A stretch of 64,000 nucleotides of DNA from Lunularia cruciata (lineage: Eukaryota; Streptophyta; Marchantiopsida; Lunulariales; Lunulariaceae). The stretch spans positions 27,815,493 to 27,879,492 of the forward strand of contig OX419759.1 in NCBI GenBank assembly GCA_948567375.1. The letters are read 5' to 3'. Both the position numbers and the translations under genes were made by a program. Positions 1 to 8,437 of this stretch are shown here, one piece after another; position 1 is the first letter of the stretch; each line of letters opens with the position of its first letter. The notes under the pieces were generated by a model. It searched no databases. It worked only from the letters and a program-made list of their open reading frames with translations, and had not been told where the DNA came from.

Positions 1-77
1 AGGACTTGAATGAGGAGCAAAAGGTGCTGCACTTGTTGGGCTCCTTGCCACCATCCTACCAGTTACTTTGACAAGTT

Positions 78-350
78 TTGTTGCACAGTGAGAAGAAAAC
101 TATCACCTTTGAAGAGGTGACAACAACTCTACTTATGGATGACTTGCAACAAAAAATTGTTGCAACCTTGGTGCCATCTTCTACTCCAAGAAATGCATTG
201 GTTGTCTATCGTGGGAGACCTCAATGGAGGACTAGTGATGGTGATACGGGGAAAAGCAAGGCCAAGTCTAAGTCTAGAAGCAAATCCAAGGAGGAGAAAC
301 AAGTGACTTGTTGGGGTTGTGGCAAAGTAGGCCATGTGAAGTAGTGTAAG
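78..350 (+). pseudogene. Copia gag C-terminal fragment with zinc knuckle
   Basis: The reading frame contains a basic Lys/Ser/Arg-rich stretch followed by a nucleocapsid-type zinc knuckle (CWGC, then GH) at about 309-347. The last Cys lies just after an in-frame TAG at 342-344. Gag of copia elements packages the RNA in virus-like particles in the cytoplasm. The fragment starts upstream of the window and is not functional because of the stop and missing capsid part. Confidence 0.75.
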
Positions 351-2180
351 GTTAAGGTCAAAGGAAAGGTAGATGAAGGCTCTTCAGCATATATAGTTTA
401 TGTTGATGAAGATACTGATATGTTGGATGATCAGTATGACTTATGATATTGTAGGTATGCTCTTTGTGCCTCATCTCCTAGAAGTGATGATGAGTGGATT
501 CTAGATGTGTTTGCTTGTACCATATATGTTATATCAAGGAGTTCTTTCATTCTTTTTCAACATCAAATGATTCAATTTTGATGGGGAATAATCAACCTTG
601 TCAGATTGAGGGTATCAGATCCATAAGGATTTGAATGTTTGATGGAGTTGTGCATAAGTTGAATGATGTTTGGTTTATACCTAACATGAAGAAGAACTTG
701 ATTCCCCTTGGAGTATTGCATGCCAAAAGTCATCAATAGAGTGTTGGTGATGGGGTACTTTGAGTCACTTTTGATGGTAAGGTTATCTTGCAAGGTAACT
801 TTTGAAAGAATCTATTTGTATTGGAGTGCACTACAATGTATGAAGAAGCCAATGTAACCAGATCTCAAGATGAGATGACGGCTATGTAGCATTCATGGCT
901 AGGTCATTTGAGTGAGAAGGTTTGGCTGTCTTGAGAAGGAATGACTTGCTATCTGGCTTGAAGATTGTGAAGTTGGATTTTTGTGAGCGTTGTATCTTTG
1001 GAAAATAAAACTGATTGGTTTTGGAGTAGGGACCCATAGTTCCAAGAGTCTACTTGAGTATGTACATAGTGATGTGTGAGGACCATCTCCTACACCCTCA
1101 CACTTTGAAAAAGTTTACTTTGCAATATTTATTGATGTTTACTCAAGGTTTGTGTTTATTTATTTCATGCACCACAAGTTTGATGTCTTTGTCACTTTCA
1201 AGAAGTGGAAGAACCAAGTTGAGACTCAGATTGGGGAGAATTTTGAGATCAAACAGTGGCAGGGAGTATATCTTTGGAGAGTTTGAGGCGTAATGCATAG
1301 AACTAGAGATAACTCACCACCTTACCACAATTTACACTCTTCCAAGTAGCTCAATCGGACAATTTTGGAGCAAATTGAAGTTGCCACATGAGTTTTGGGC
1401 ACAAGCTGTCAACACAACAGCATATGTGGTAAATATTTCTCCATCTAGTGCAATCAACTTCAAGACATCATATAAGTTGAGGCATCAGCAACTAGCTGAT
1501 TATGGTAGATTGAAGATATTTGCTTGTGATGCATATTCATTCACACCGAAGGAAAATAGGTCCAAGTTGGATGCTAAGTCAAAACAATGTGTTTTTCTTG
1601 TCTATGAAAGTGGAGTGAAGGCTTATAGGCTATGGGATCCAATATCATGTAAGGCTGTTGTCAGTAAAGATGTATCCTTTAATGAATTGAGATTATTTAA
1701 GGAGGGAGAGAATGCTTAGGCTCCATACACTAACAAAGGTAAGTCTCCTACCCTAGATCTAGTTGAGGGGGACATTGATCACTTAAGTGATGAGGAAGAA
1801 GGAGGTGCTCCTGTAGCATAACAAGTTCTTGAGGAGCAAGAACGAGTAGAGCAAGTAGTTGCTGGTGAGCAACAAAATGTGCTAGGTCAGCCTCACATTG
1901 GACCTACACATGGAGATCAAGCAAAGGGTTCATCAAGGAGGTCATCAAAGCATGCTAGTCAAGCTCCAAACATATATGGCACGTTGATTGATTTAACTAA
2001 GTTGTTGGATGATGACTTGACTTCTAGGGATGATGCTCATGCTTTGATCTTGGAAGAAGGTGAACCCTTGTCCTACAAGAGGCATGTTATTCTAGAGAGA
2101 AGGATGAGTGGTTTAGCTCTATGGAGAGGGAGATGCAATCCTTGAGGGATAACAAGACTTGGGAACTAGTTAGATTACCT
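351..2180 (+). pseudogene. Copia protease and integrase remnants
   Basis: A protease-like stretch lies at about 494-530: the frame reads WILD followed by Val-Phe where the family has Asp-Ser-Gly, so the active site is lost. A GAG-pre-integrase-like HSWLGHLSEK is at about 889-920. Integrase core remnants follow: YVHSDV near 1054, and a C-terminal part 1375-1719 with MKLPHEFWAQAVNTTAYVVN, typical of copia integrase. The stretch 1740-2150 is acidic linker between integrase and RT. Multiple frameshifts and TAG/TGA stops separate the pieces. Confidence 0.7.
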
Positions 2181-2805
2181 AAGGATCAGCAAGTGATAAA
2201 TTGCAAGTGGATCTACAAGTTGAGTTTCCTAAGGAGGTATCTAAGATCTACAAGGCTAGGTTGGTAGCCAAGGAGTTCACTCAAGAGAAGGATGTGGACT
2301 ACAATGAGGTCTTTTTGCATGTTGCAAAGCATTCCACAATACGTATATTGTGTATGCTTGTTGCATTATTTGTTGTACCTTAGATCAAATGGATGTTGTC
2401 ACAATATTTCTCTATGGCACCCTAGATGAGAAGATCTTCTTTAGACAACCCTTGGCATTTATGAACAAAGTCCAAGAGTACAAGTTATGCAGATTGTTGA
2501 AGTCCTTATATGGATTGAAGCAAGCACCTTGCTAATGGAACAAGGGGTTTGATGTGTTTATGCCCGCTTAGGGTTTCAATAGGAGTTTATTTGATCCTTG
2601 TGTGTACATGAAACCGGTGAGTAATAAGACCTTTGGTTTTATTATCCTTATGCTTTATATGGATGACATGTTGATAGCTACCAAGGATAGATCTGAGGTG
2701 AACAAGCTCAATACACCCTTGAGTTTGTAGTTCATGGTGAAGGATCTAGGGTTAGCCACAAGGATATTAGGCATAGAGATCAAGAGGAACTTGGGCACTA
2801 GTTAG
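2181..2805 (+). pseudogene. Copia reverse transcriptase remnant
   Basis: Recognisable copia RT blocks are ARLVAKEFTQEKDVDYNEVF (2252-2320), LDQMDVVTIFLYGTLDEKIF (about 2380-2450), a LYGLKQAP block near 2508-2533, and the catalytic motif LYMDDML at about 2655-2675 (YMDD, where copia usually has YVDD). The two catalytic Asp codons are still present, but stops at 2383, 2535, 2568 and 2730 and frame changes make it a pseudogene. Confidence 0.8.
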
Positions 2806-3624
2806 TTGTGGTTGACACAAGGTAAGTATGCTACAAAAGTACTTGCTAGGTTCAACTTGGAGAATTGTAAACCGATAAGTACTCATCTAGCTTCTCATTT
2901 CAAGCTTTTAGTGGCATGTTGTCCTATAGATGCTATGGAGAATGGTTTGATGGCTAACATTCCTTATGAGAAGGCTATTGGGAGTCTCATGTACTTGATG
3001 ATTTGCACTAGACTTGATCTTGCCCTAACAATGGGTAAGATGTGTAGGTATATGTTGAATCTAGGAAGGACACATTGGGAAGTAGTGAAGTGGATTCTCA
3101 AGTATTTGAGAGGTACACTAGACTATGGGCTCCTAGTTGATAGAAGATCAATGAATACCGCATCACTAGATGGCTATGTAGATGCTAACTATGGACAAGA
3201 TCTGGACAAGTGGAGGTCAACAACAAGGTATGTATTCACACTTGGTGGTGGGTGCATTAGTTGGAGATCTACATTGCATAAGTGTGTTGCACAATCTCCT
3301 ATAAAAGTAGAGTATGTAGCAGGAACGGAAGCAGCAAAGGAGGCAATTTGGTTGGATAGACTTGTTGTTGAGATAAAGCTATTGCATGGTAATGTAATGC
3401 TTCATTGTGATAGTCAAAGGGCTTTATACCTAGCTGAAAATCAGGCGATGGATAGTAAGGTTAAGCAAATAAACATTAGGTACCACTTTCTTAGGCAAGT
3501 TGTGATAGAGAAAAAGTTTGAGCTAGTTAAGATTGATGGTAAGCTCAACACTGCTAATGCCTTTACCAAAGTCATACCTTTAGAAAGTTTCTCTAGAAGT
3601 CATACCTTTAGAAAGTTTCTCTAG
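2806..3624 (+). pseudogene. Copia RT C-terminus and RNase H fragment
   Basis: This 272-codon open frame covers the RT thumb (YEKAIGSLMYLMICTRLDLA, 2965-3024) and RNase H of Ty1/copia type: DGYVDANYGQDLD, the SISWRS-like CISWRS, AQSPIKVEYVAGTEAAKEA, and LHCDSQRALYLAENQ. It is the best preserved part of the copia element. The C-terminus is altered by a 28-bp tandem duplication (3571-3625), which repeats the last residues before the stop. Confidence 0.8.
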
Positions 3625-3625
3625 A
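3571..3625 (+). repeat. 28-bp tandem duplication in copia RNase H tail
   Basis: The sequence beginning gtcatacctttagaaag occurs at 3571 and again at 3599, almost perfectly, in direct tandem. It duplicates the last codons of the RNase H frame and shifts the second copy by one base. Confidence 0.85.
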
Positions 3626-3705
3626 CATCATGCTACCCTGTAGGTTGTGAAAGTGGAGCATGAATAGAGTGACTTAGCATTGGAGGTGACTTGCTGTTTT
3701 GGTTA

Positions 3706-3710
3706 CTCTA
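3706..3710. repeat. Target site duplication CTCTA, left of A1
   Basis: The bases ctcta directly precede the TGTAAC start of the 5' LTR and recur at 17225-17229 directly after the TTTTACA end of the 3' LTR. Confidence 0.9.
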
Positions 3711-4147
3711 TGTAACAATATGGAGTTTAGCAATGAAGTTAGTCGGGCTTACGAAGTAGAGAATAAGAAAAAATAGCCTAGAATATTCAAGAAGTATCTA
3801 AGAAGCTTCTTGGGAAGCTTCCCAACTAGTTAACTTGCGCCCTAAGCAGGTAGCTTCTAGAAGGTAGCTTCTAGAAGGAAGCTTCTAGAAGCTTCTAACT
3901 AGCTTAGCTTGCATGCCAAGTAGGCGGCTTCTAGACGGAAGCTTCTTGAGAAGCTTCCTAGTTAACTTGGCTTGCACTCCAAGAAAGTGGCTCAAGGAAG
4001 CTTCTTGAGAAGCTTCAAGGTTCTTGTATGCTACTTATAAATACCAAGGCCGAAGCTCATGCTAGGCATTTGGAGTTTTCCCTCATTCAAGTGTCCCAAT
4101 GTGAGTTTCCATTCTCTTATTTCTCTCCTCGGTTTTGGTCTTTTACA
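3711..4147 (+). repeat. Gypsy-A1 5' LTR
   Basis: 437 bp, TGTAA at the start and TTACA at the end (perfect 5-bp terminal inverted repeat). It holds many AAGCTTC/TCTAGAA palindromic units and a TATA box. The same sequence occurs at 16788-17224, 59938-60360 and, reversed, at 25718-26143 and 30939-31363. Confidence 0.95.
3802..4043 (+). promoter_or_regulatory. Heat-shock-element array and TATA box in A1 5' LTR
   Basis: GAAGCTTCTAGAAGCTTC at 3879-3896 is four alternating pentamers of the heat-shock factor site (GAAnnTTCnnGAAnnTTC). Further GAAnnTTC units lie at 3802-3809, 3814-3821, 3997-4004 and 4009-4016. A TATAAATA box is at 4036-4043, about 20 bp after the last unit. The same four-unit site is conserved at 16955-16972, 60091-60108, 25972-25989 and 31192-31209. 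Binding by heat-shock factor is inferred from the consensus. Confidence 0.65.
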
Positions 4148-4148
4148 T

Positions 4149-4160
4149 TGGTATCAGAGC
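4149..4160 (+). other. Primer binding site (initiator tRNA-Met), A1
   Basis: TGGTATCAGAGC lies one base after the 5' LTR end. It is complementary to the 3' end of plant initiator-Met tRNA and is the standard primer site of many plant LTR retrotransposons. Confidence 0.92.
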
Positions 4161-4169
4161 AAGAATGGG

Positions 4170-4385
4170 ATGGATGGAATTTATGGACCACCAAATCCAC
4201 TTCCACCAAACCATTGGGACTTTCATGTCCAGATATTACCAAAGCATCGTTTCACACAATTCATCACCTCGCGCTTTGGACAGGATTTTCTACATATGAT
4301 CACCGTGTCAGAGGAACCCTTGATACTTCCAGTTGTAACTTATGGAGAACAGTGGACATGTTGTATCTTTGTGTTAATCAACTAG
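4170..4385 (+). CDS. 71-codon leader ORF of gypsy-A (copy A1)
   Basis: The frame starts ATG GAT GGA just after the primer site and ends 33 nt before the gag ATG at 4419. The product begins MDGIYGPPNPLPPNHWDF and contains HRFTQFITSRFGQDFLHM. It has no recognised domain. The same 216-nt frame is open in A2 (60383-60598) and A3 (30916-30701), although gag and pol carry stops in all three. It could be a regulatory upstream ORF, a small accessory protein, or simply a leader with few stops. No function can be assigned. Confidence 0.4.
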   Translation: MDGIYGPPNPLPPNHWDFHVQILPKHRFTQFITSRFGQDFLHMITVSEEPLILPVVTYGEQWTCCIFVLIN

Positions 4386-4418
4386 ATAAATTGAGTGTAG
4401 TGGAATAGAGTAGTAACG

Positions 4419-5331
4419 ATGGCGGCAATACCGGATGATGTTATCTTTACAATGCAACAACAAATCGAGCATCTTACTCGATTGTTGGATGAACGAGACC
4501 AGCAACGACGAGAAGAGATAGACAGAGCGCCAGTTTGAGATGGAGAAGATCACATTTGATTTCCAAAACCCAAGGTGTTTGAAGGCAAGAATCTTCCAAG
4601 CATAGTGGAGAATTTTGTGTTTGACTGCGAACGTTCCTTTGAAGTCACCAATCTTCAAGACAAGCGGAAACAAATTCTCTTGGCTTCTAGCCAATTGGAT
4701 GGCATGGCAAAACTTTGGTGGTGATACCAAGTAGAAAGAGCCGAACGACAAATTGTTACACCAATTTTGACATGGGAAAAATTCAAACATGCAATACTTG
4801 GTCGATTTCAAACTATAAATGCCACCCGAGCCGCACGAGATAAATTGGCGGAGTTGAGGTAGATTGGCTCAGTGAGAAGCTACATCACACAATTTTAGAA
4901 CATCATCATGCAAATTCCAGATATCCAAGAAGGTGAAGTTCTGGATCAATTTGTGCGAGGATTGAAGTCATGAACCAAATTGGAGATGACCATACGGGAG
5001 CCACAAAATGTAGAAGAAGCCATGCAATTGGCTGAGCGTTTTGATTCCTTGGTTGCGACAACTTGGTCTCGACCTTGACCTACACAAAGCCTGCTAGTAC
5101 ACTACGCACGAGTGGAAGAACCGGTACCAATGGAGATTGATGTTATCCAACGAAGACCACTTGGCACAGTAGATAGAGAAAGATTACGACAAAATGGAGG
5201 TTGCTTTTATTGTCACCAAGTTGGACATTGCATTGCTGAATGTCCACTTAGGAATGGGCAACCTTGACAAGTTGCCTAGCTGGAGTTTGTGGAACAGAAT
5301 GATCAGGGAAACAAAGAATCCCAGTAGGAGA
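4419..5331 (+). pseudogene. Gypsy-A1 gag (capsid and zinc knuckle), decayed
   Basis: Starts at MAAIPDD by alignment with copy A2. The capsid part includes the family block FDCER...LLASSQLDG...LWW at about 4615-4720. Towards the end comes RLRQNGGCFYC (5184-5216) with a zinc knuckle whose remaining ligands read GHCIAEC. Several CGA or CAG codons seen in A2 are TGA or TAG here, for example at about 4860 and 5077. The gag stop TAG falls at about 5325-5327, inside the frameshift stem. Gag would form the particle in the cytoplasm. Confidence 0.8.
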
Positions 5332-5351
5332 TTTTGAGCCACCTACTGGGA
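5306..5351 (+). promoter_or_regulatory. Candidate -1 ribosomal frameshift signal, A1
   Basis: The slippery heptamer GGGAAAC (5306-5312) is read as CAG GGA AAC in the gag frame. A spacer of six bases follows, then a perfect 10-bp stem: TCCCAGTAGG (5319-5328) with CCTACTGGGA (5342-5351). Slipping back one base enters the pol frame, which is open from 5312 onward into protease. The same arrangement is present in A2. Confidence 0.65.
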
Positions 5352-6163
5352 GCTTGATTAGTTCCATTGGGATTGAAGGCTTGACCTATGCATGTTTGCT
5401 TCACTTGCAAGGTACGATATCTAATCGGGGTTGTAGGATTTTGGTTGATTCAGGAAGTTTAGAGAATTGCATGTCTATGCAAGTAGCAAAGGAATTGGGT
5501 ATTCCTATCAAGCCAGTGTTTGGAAGTAGTTTGATGATAGCGGATGGTAGAAAGGGTCCTGCATTCCGCACCTCACATCCTATTACCTTCAAGATTGAGA
5601 AGGAGTATTTGGAGTGTATGAGGTTTGTAGTGGCACCTCTACACTATGATATCATTCTAGGTCTAACTTGGCTTGAACGTCATAAGGTTCAATTTGATTG
5701 GACCCGACGACAAATTCAAGTACAACACCAAGGTAGAAATTTCCAATTAGGTTGTCTGGCACCTCTGAGTAAAACGCCTAAGAATAGTCAGCCCCAAGAT
5801 GGGAAGTTTGTTGAGAAGGTAGCCATAGAGCAAATCTGGAAGGGAAATGAGTCCCAAGATGGGAAGTTTGCCAAGAAGGCAACCATGGAGCAAGCTTGGA
5901 AGAGAGATGAGTCCTTGGAAGGGAAGTTTGTTAATGAAGCGGCCGTAGAGCAAGCTTTGCAAGAAGATAAGTCTATATTCATGGTGTGGGTCAAGCCGAT
6001 TGCACAAGAACAATCTAAGGAGAGCCAAGAGCCTCATCAAGCAATGGTTGATCGGATAGTTCAAGAGTTTGCAGATGTGTTCCGAATGATCTACCAAAGG
6101 GATTACCCTTCGATCAAGGTATGCCCTTCAAGATCGAGTTATTGCCAAGGAGTACTCCAGTGA
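5312..6163 (+). pseudogene. Gypsy-A1 protease and linker
   Basis: The pol frame includes the aspartic protease [22 protein letters not shown] near 5430-5495 with an intact Asp-Ser-Gly, followed by YDIILGLTWL (about 5646-5675). A linker with three 20-residue repeats follows (5792-5971), then the start of RT. A frameshift near 6080-6120 breaks the frame before RT. In the family, the protease matures Gag-Pol inside the particle. Confidence 0.85.
5792..5971 (+). repeat. Three 60-bp in-frame repeats in pol linker, A1
   Basis: Units start at 5792, 5852 and 5912. Each encodes a variant of QDGKF(V/A)xK(A/V)xxEQ followed by a charged KxxES. They lie between protease and RT. The same three units are at 61996-62175 (A2) and 29302-29123 (A3). 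Confidence 0.85.
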
Positions 6164-7319
6164 GTAGACCAATCTATCGGCTCTCACCAAAGGAGTTGGA
6201 GGAGTTGCAAACAACACTTACAGAGTTGTTGGAGAAAGATTTCATACAACATAGTACCTTTCCTTGGGAGCACCGGTACTATTTGTTCCAAAGAAGGATG
6301 GAGGACTTTGTTTCTGTATTGATTACCGTGGACTCAATAAGGAAACCGTGAAGAATGCATATCCCTTGCCTCAGATCAATGACCTACTTGATCAACTAAG
6401 TGGAGCATGCTACTTTTCCAAGCTGGATCTTTGTAGCGGCTATTGGCAAATTCCTATCAAAGGAGAGGACGTGCAAAAGACTACCTTTTGCACAAGGTAT
6501 GGACATTTCGAGTGGAGAGTTCTACCTTTGGGACTCACTAATGCTCTAGTAGTCTTCATGGATCAGATGCATTGGGTGTTGGAGGGACTATTGGATCGGT
6601 CTGTGGTGGTGTTCTTAGATGATATCCTAATCTATAGGAAGATAGAGGCAGAACACGTGAATCATGTGCAAGAAGTCCTAAAACGACTACGATAGTGGAA
6701 TTTCTACTGCAAGAAGTCAAAGTGTGCTTTTTGGCAGAAGTAGGTTACCTTCTTGGGTCATAAGATCTCATCAAAGGGGATCAAGATAGAAGAAGAGAAG
6801 ATCAAGGCCATTACTGATTGGCCTACCCCGAAGGATGCTACAGAAGTACGAGTATTCAATGGATTGGCCAGTTTTTACCAACGGTTCATCCACTATTATG
6901 CTCATGTGGCTGCACCACTAACTGACCTCTTGGGAAAGAACTCGAGCTTCCAGTGGACCACCAAGCATGAAGAAGCATTCCAGAAGTTAAAGCATATGGT
7001 GTCTTCAAGACCCATTCTTCAACCATATGACCCTCAACTACCTTGTGTGGTTGATTTTGATGCTTCTAACTTTGCAATTGGAGTTGTGTTGCAACAAGAA
7101 TTTCCAGATAGACTACATCCTATTGCCTTTGTGTCTTGCCGACTAAATATAGCTAAAAGAAATTACTCTGCTCGAGATCGGGAACAACTTGCAATGGTAT
7201 ATGCCACCAAGGTATGGAGGCATTATCTCTTGGGGAAACAAGTGAGCATGCAAACTGATCACAAGCCATTGTTGCAGACCTTACACTTGGAGCACATGAA
7301 GAGTCAGCATCATCAATAG
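6121..7319 (+). pseudogene. Gypsy-A1 reverse transcriptase and RNase H
   Basis: RT blocks run [23 protein letters not shown] (6127-6195), [20 protein letters not shown] (6279-6338), [11 protein letters not shown] (6424-6456), [10 protein letters not shown] (6516-6545) and the active site [10 protein letters not shown] (6607-6636). The RT connection follows at 6753 (GHKISSKGIKIEEEK). The RNase H has DFDASNFAIGVVLQQ (7052-7096) and TDHKPLLQTL. Frame changes near 6290 and stops at about 6693, 6738 and 7317 inactivate it. Confidence 0.85.
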
Positions 7320-7697
7320 GAAGAGCAACTCCAATTGTTTGATATCAAACTTGAGTACAAACCAGGTCGGTTCCATGTCATCCCTGATGCTCTATCACGA
7401 CGACCTGATTTGAAGGCTCTTCCTCTCATCACGACGGCAATTACAACGGTGTCTATTGACCCTTAGGTCCATAATGAGTTTCAATCAGCTCTACAACAAG
7501 ATCCCTTCTTCCAAATCATACACGGTCGTCTGACAACATGCAACAAGGAGTACAACACCTTCTCCTTCAAGGAAGGCCTTTTATTCCATGCAGACCAGCT
7601 CTATGTTCTAGCCAAAGGTGATCTTCGACTTATGTGCCTTCAAGAAGCCCATGATTTACCAATAGCTGGTCACATGGGAGTGGACAAGACCTTGGGC
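7320..7697 (+). pseudogene. Gypsy-A1 integrase N-terminus, interrupted by gypsy-D
   Basis: Continues the RNase H tail (KLEYKPGRFHVIPDALSRR) into the integrase zinc-binding region: LQEAHDLPIAGHMGVDKTL ends at the insertion point 7697. The copy resumes at 15534 with the sequence that follows without a break in A2 (63901 onward). Stop codons, for example tag at about 7465, are present. Confidence 0.8.
7694..7697. repeat. Target site duplication GGGC, left of gypsy-D
   Basis: The bases gggc before TGTGAGCC recur at 15530-15533 after TGTTACA. The uninterrupted site in A2 has one copy (63899-63903 region). Confidence 0.85.
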
Positions 7698-8389
7698 TGT
7701 GAGCCGGCCTGTCTCTCACTCAGGATGAACCTCTGATGGCTATTATGGTAGCGCACCATGGACTAAGAAGGCAAGGAACCCCAACTCCATCATACTCCTC
7801 CAAGGCTAACACTCCAAGACTCAAGACATTGCTCACTAGAGAACTCAATGAGAGAGAGATAGTTGCAAATGAAAGGATGATGAGTACCTCCTCACTCCTT
7901 GTTTATATACTTGTGAAATAGTTACGTACCAAAGTTACTAATTACCGTAGTAACTCAAGTTACTAGACTAAAAGTCAAGTAAAGTCAAAAAGTAGAAAGG
8001 AATATCCATTCACATGGGCATATTCCCCTAAGCATGTGGTCTTATCTTGACCCAACCACTAAAGCAAGGATTCCTTCACATGGGCTATCCTTGGACTAAA
8101 GAAGAATCCAAAACAAAAAGGCTTGCGGGCCCAAGAGTTCTCAACTCTTTCCCCAAAGCCAAACACCTAGGAATAATACCAAGTCAACACACTAAAATCC
8201 AAAATAGTGGTGCTCATCTTTTCTACTTCCTCTAAAGTAAGGTCCCATCTATCTTAGCTATGACTAACTTTAGCTAACCATGACTAATATAGAACCATCC
8301 TTTATCTCTATATAAATAATATCTCTTAAGTACTTGTAATACCAAGCTAAATATCACAATACCACACACATGCACAAATGGGTGTTACA
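7698..8389 (-). repeat. Gypsy-D 3' LTR
   Basis: 692 bp. On the element's strand it starts TGTAACACCC and ends GGCTCACA. It matches 14838-15529 except at about two positions (for example the base in gtcccatct versus gtcccctct). Related solo LTRs are at 54932-55620 and 58193-59023. Confidence 0.95.
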
Positions 8390-8402
8390 TTTACCCCCGG
8401 AC
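8390..8402 (-). other. Gypsy-D polypurine tract
   Basis: The minus strand reads gtccgggggtaaa directly before the 3' LTR start, the expected place of the plus-strand DNA primer. Confidence 0.75.
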
Positions 8403-8437
8403 TAAGTTTTCACTTTGTCCTCAAAGTGAAGGTCTCT

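Larger units (their letters stand above)
1..3705 (+). mobile_element. Decayed Ty1/copia retrotransposon, left part (gag to RNase H)
   Basis: The order gag zinc knuckle, protease, integrase, reverse transcriptase, RNase H is that of Ty1/copia (integrase before RT). All domains are broken by stops and frameshifts. The 5' LTR lies left of the window. The element is interrupted at about 3710 by gypsy-A1 and gypsy-B. The sequence after gypsy-B (from 32721) leads to a purine tract and a TGTTAGG LTR start, so I infer it is the 3' end of the same copia element. It is the oldest layer of the nest. Confidence 0.85.

Noticed and set aside
4028-4408. 126-codon frame across LTR end, primer site and leader (also 60241-60621)
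   Set aside because: It begins inside the LTR, runs through the primer site, and is not kept in A3. The 71-codon frame in another phase is the conserved one.
5747-6097. Minus-strand ORFs opposite the gypsy-A linker repeats
   Set aside because: Shadows of the in-frame 60-bp repeats on the coding strand. The same shadows occur in A2 and A3.
7736-8235. Identical small ORFs in every gypsy-D LTR (also 14876-15375 and 54970-55468)
   Set aside because: They repeat because the LTR repeats, lie antisense to the element, and have no protein features.
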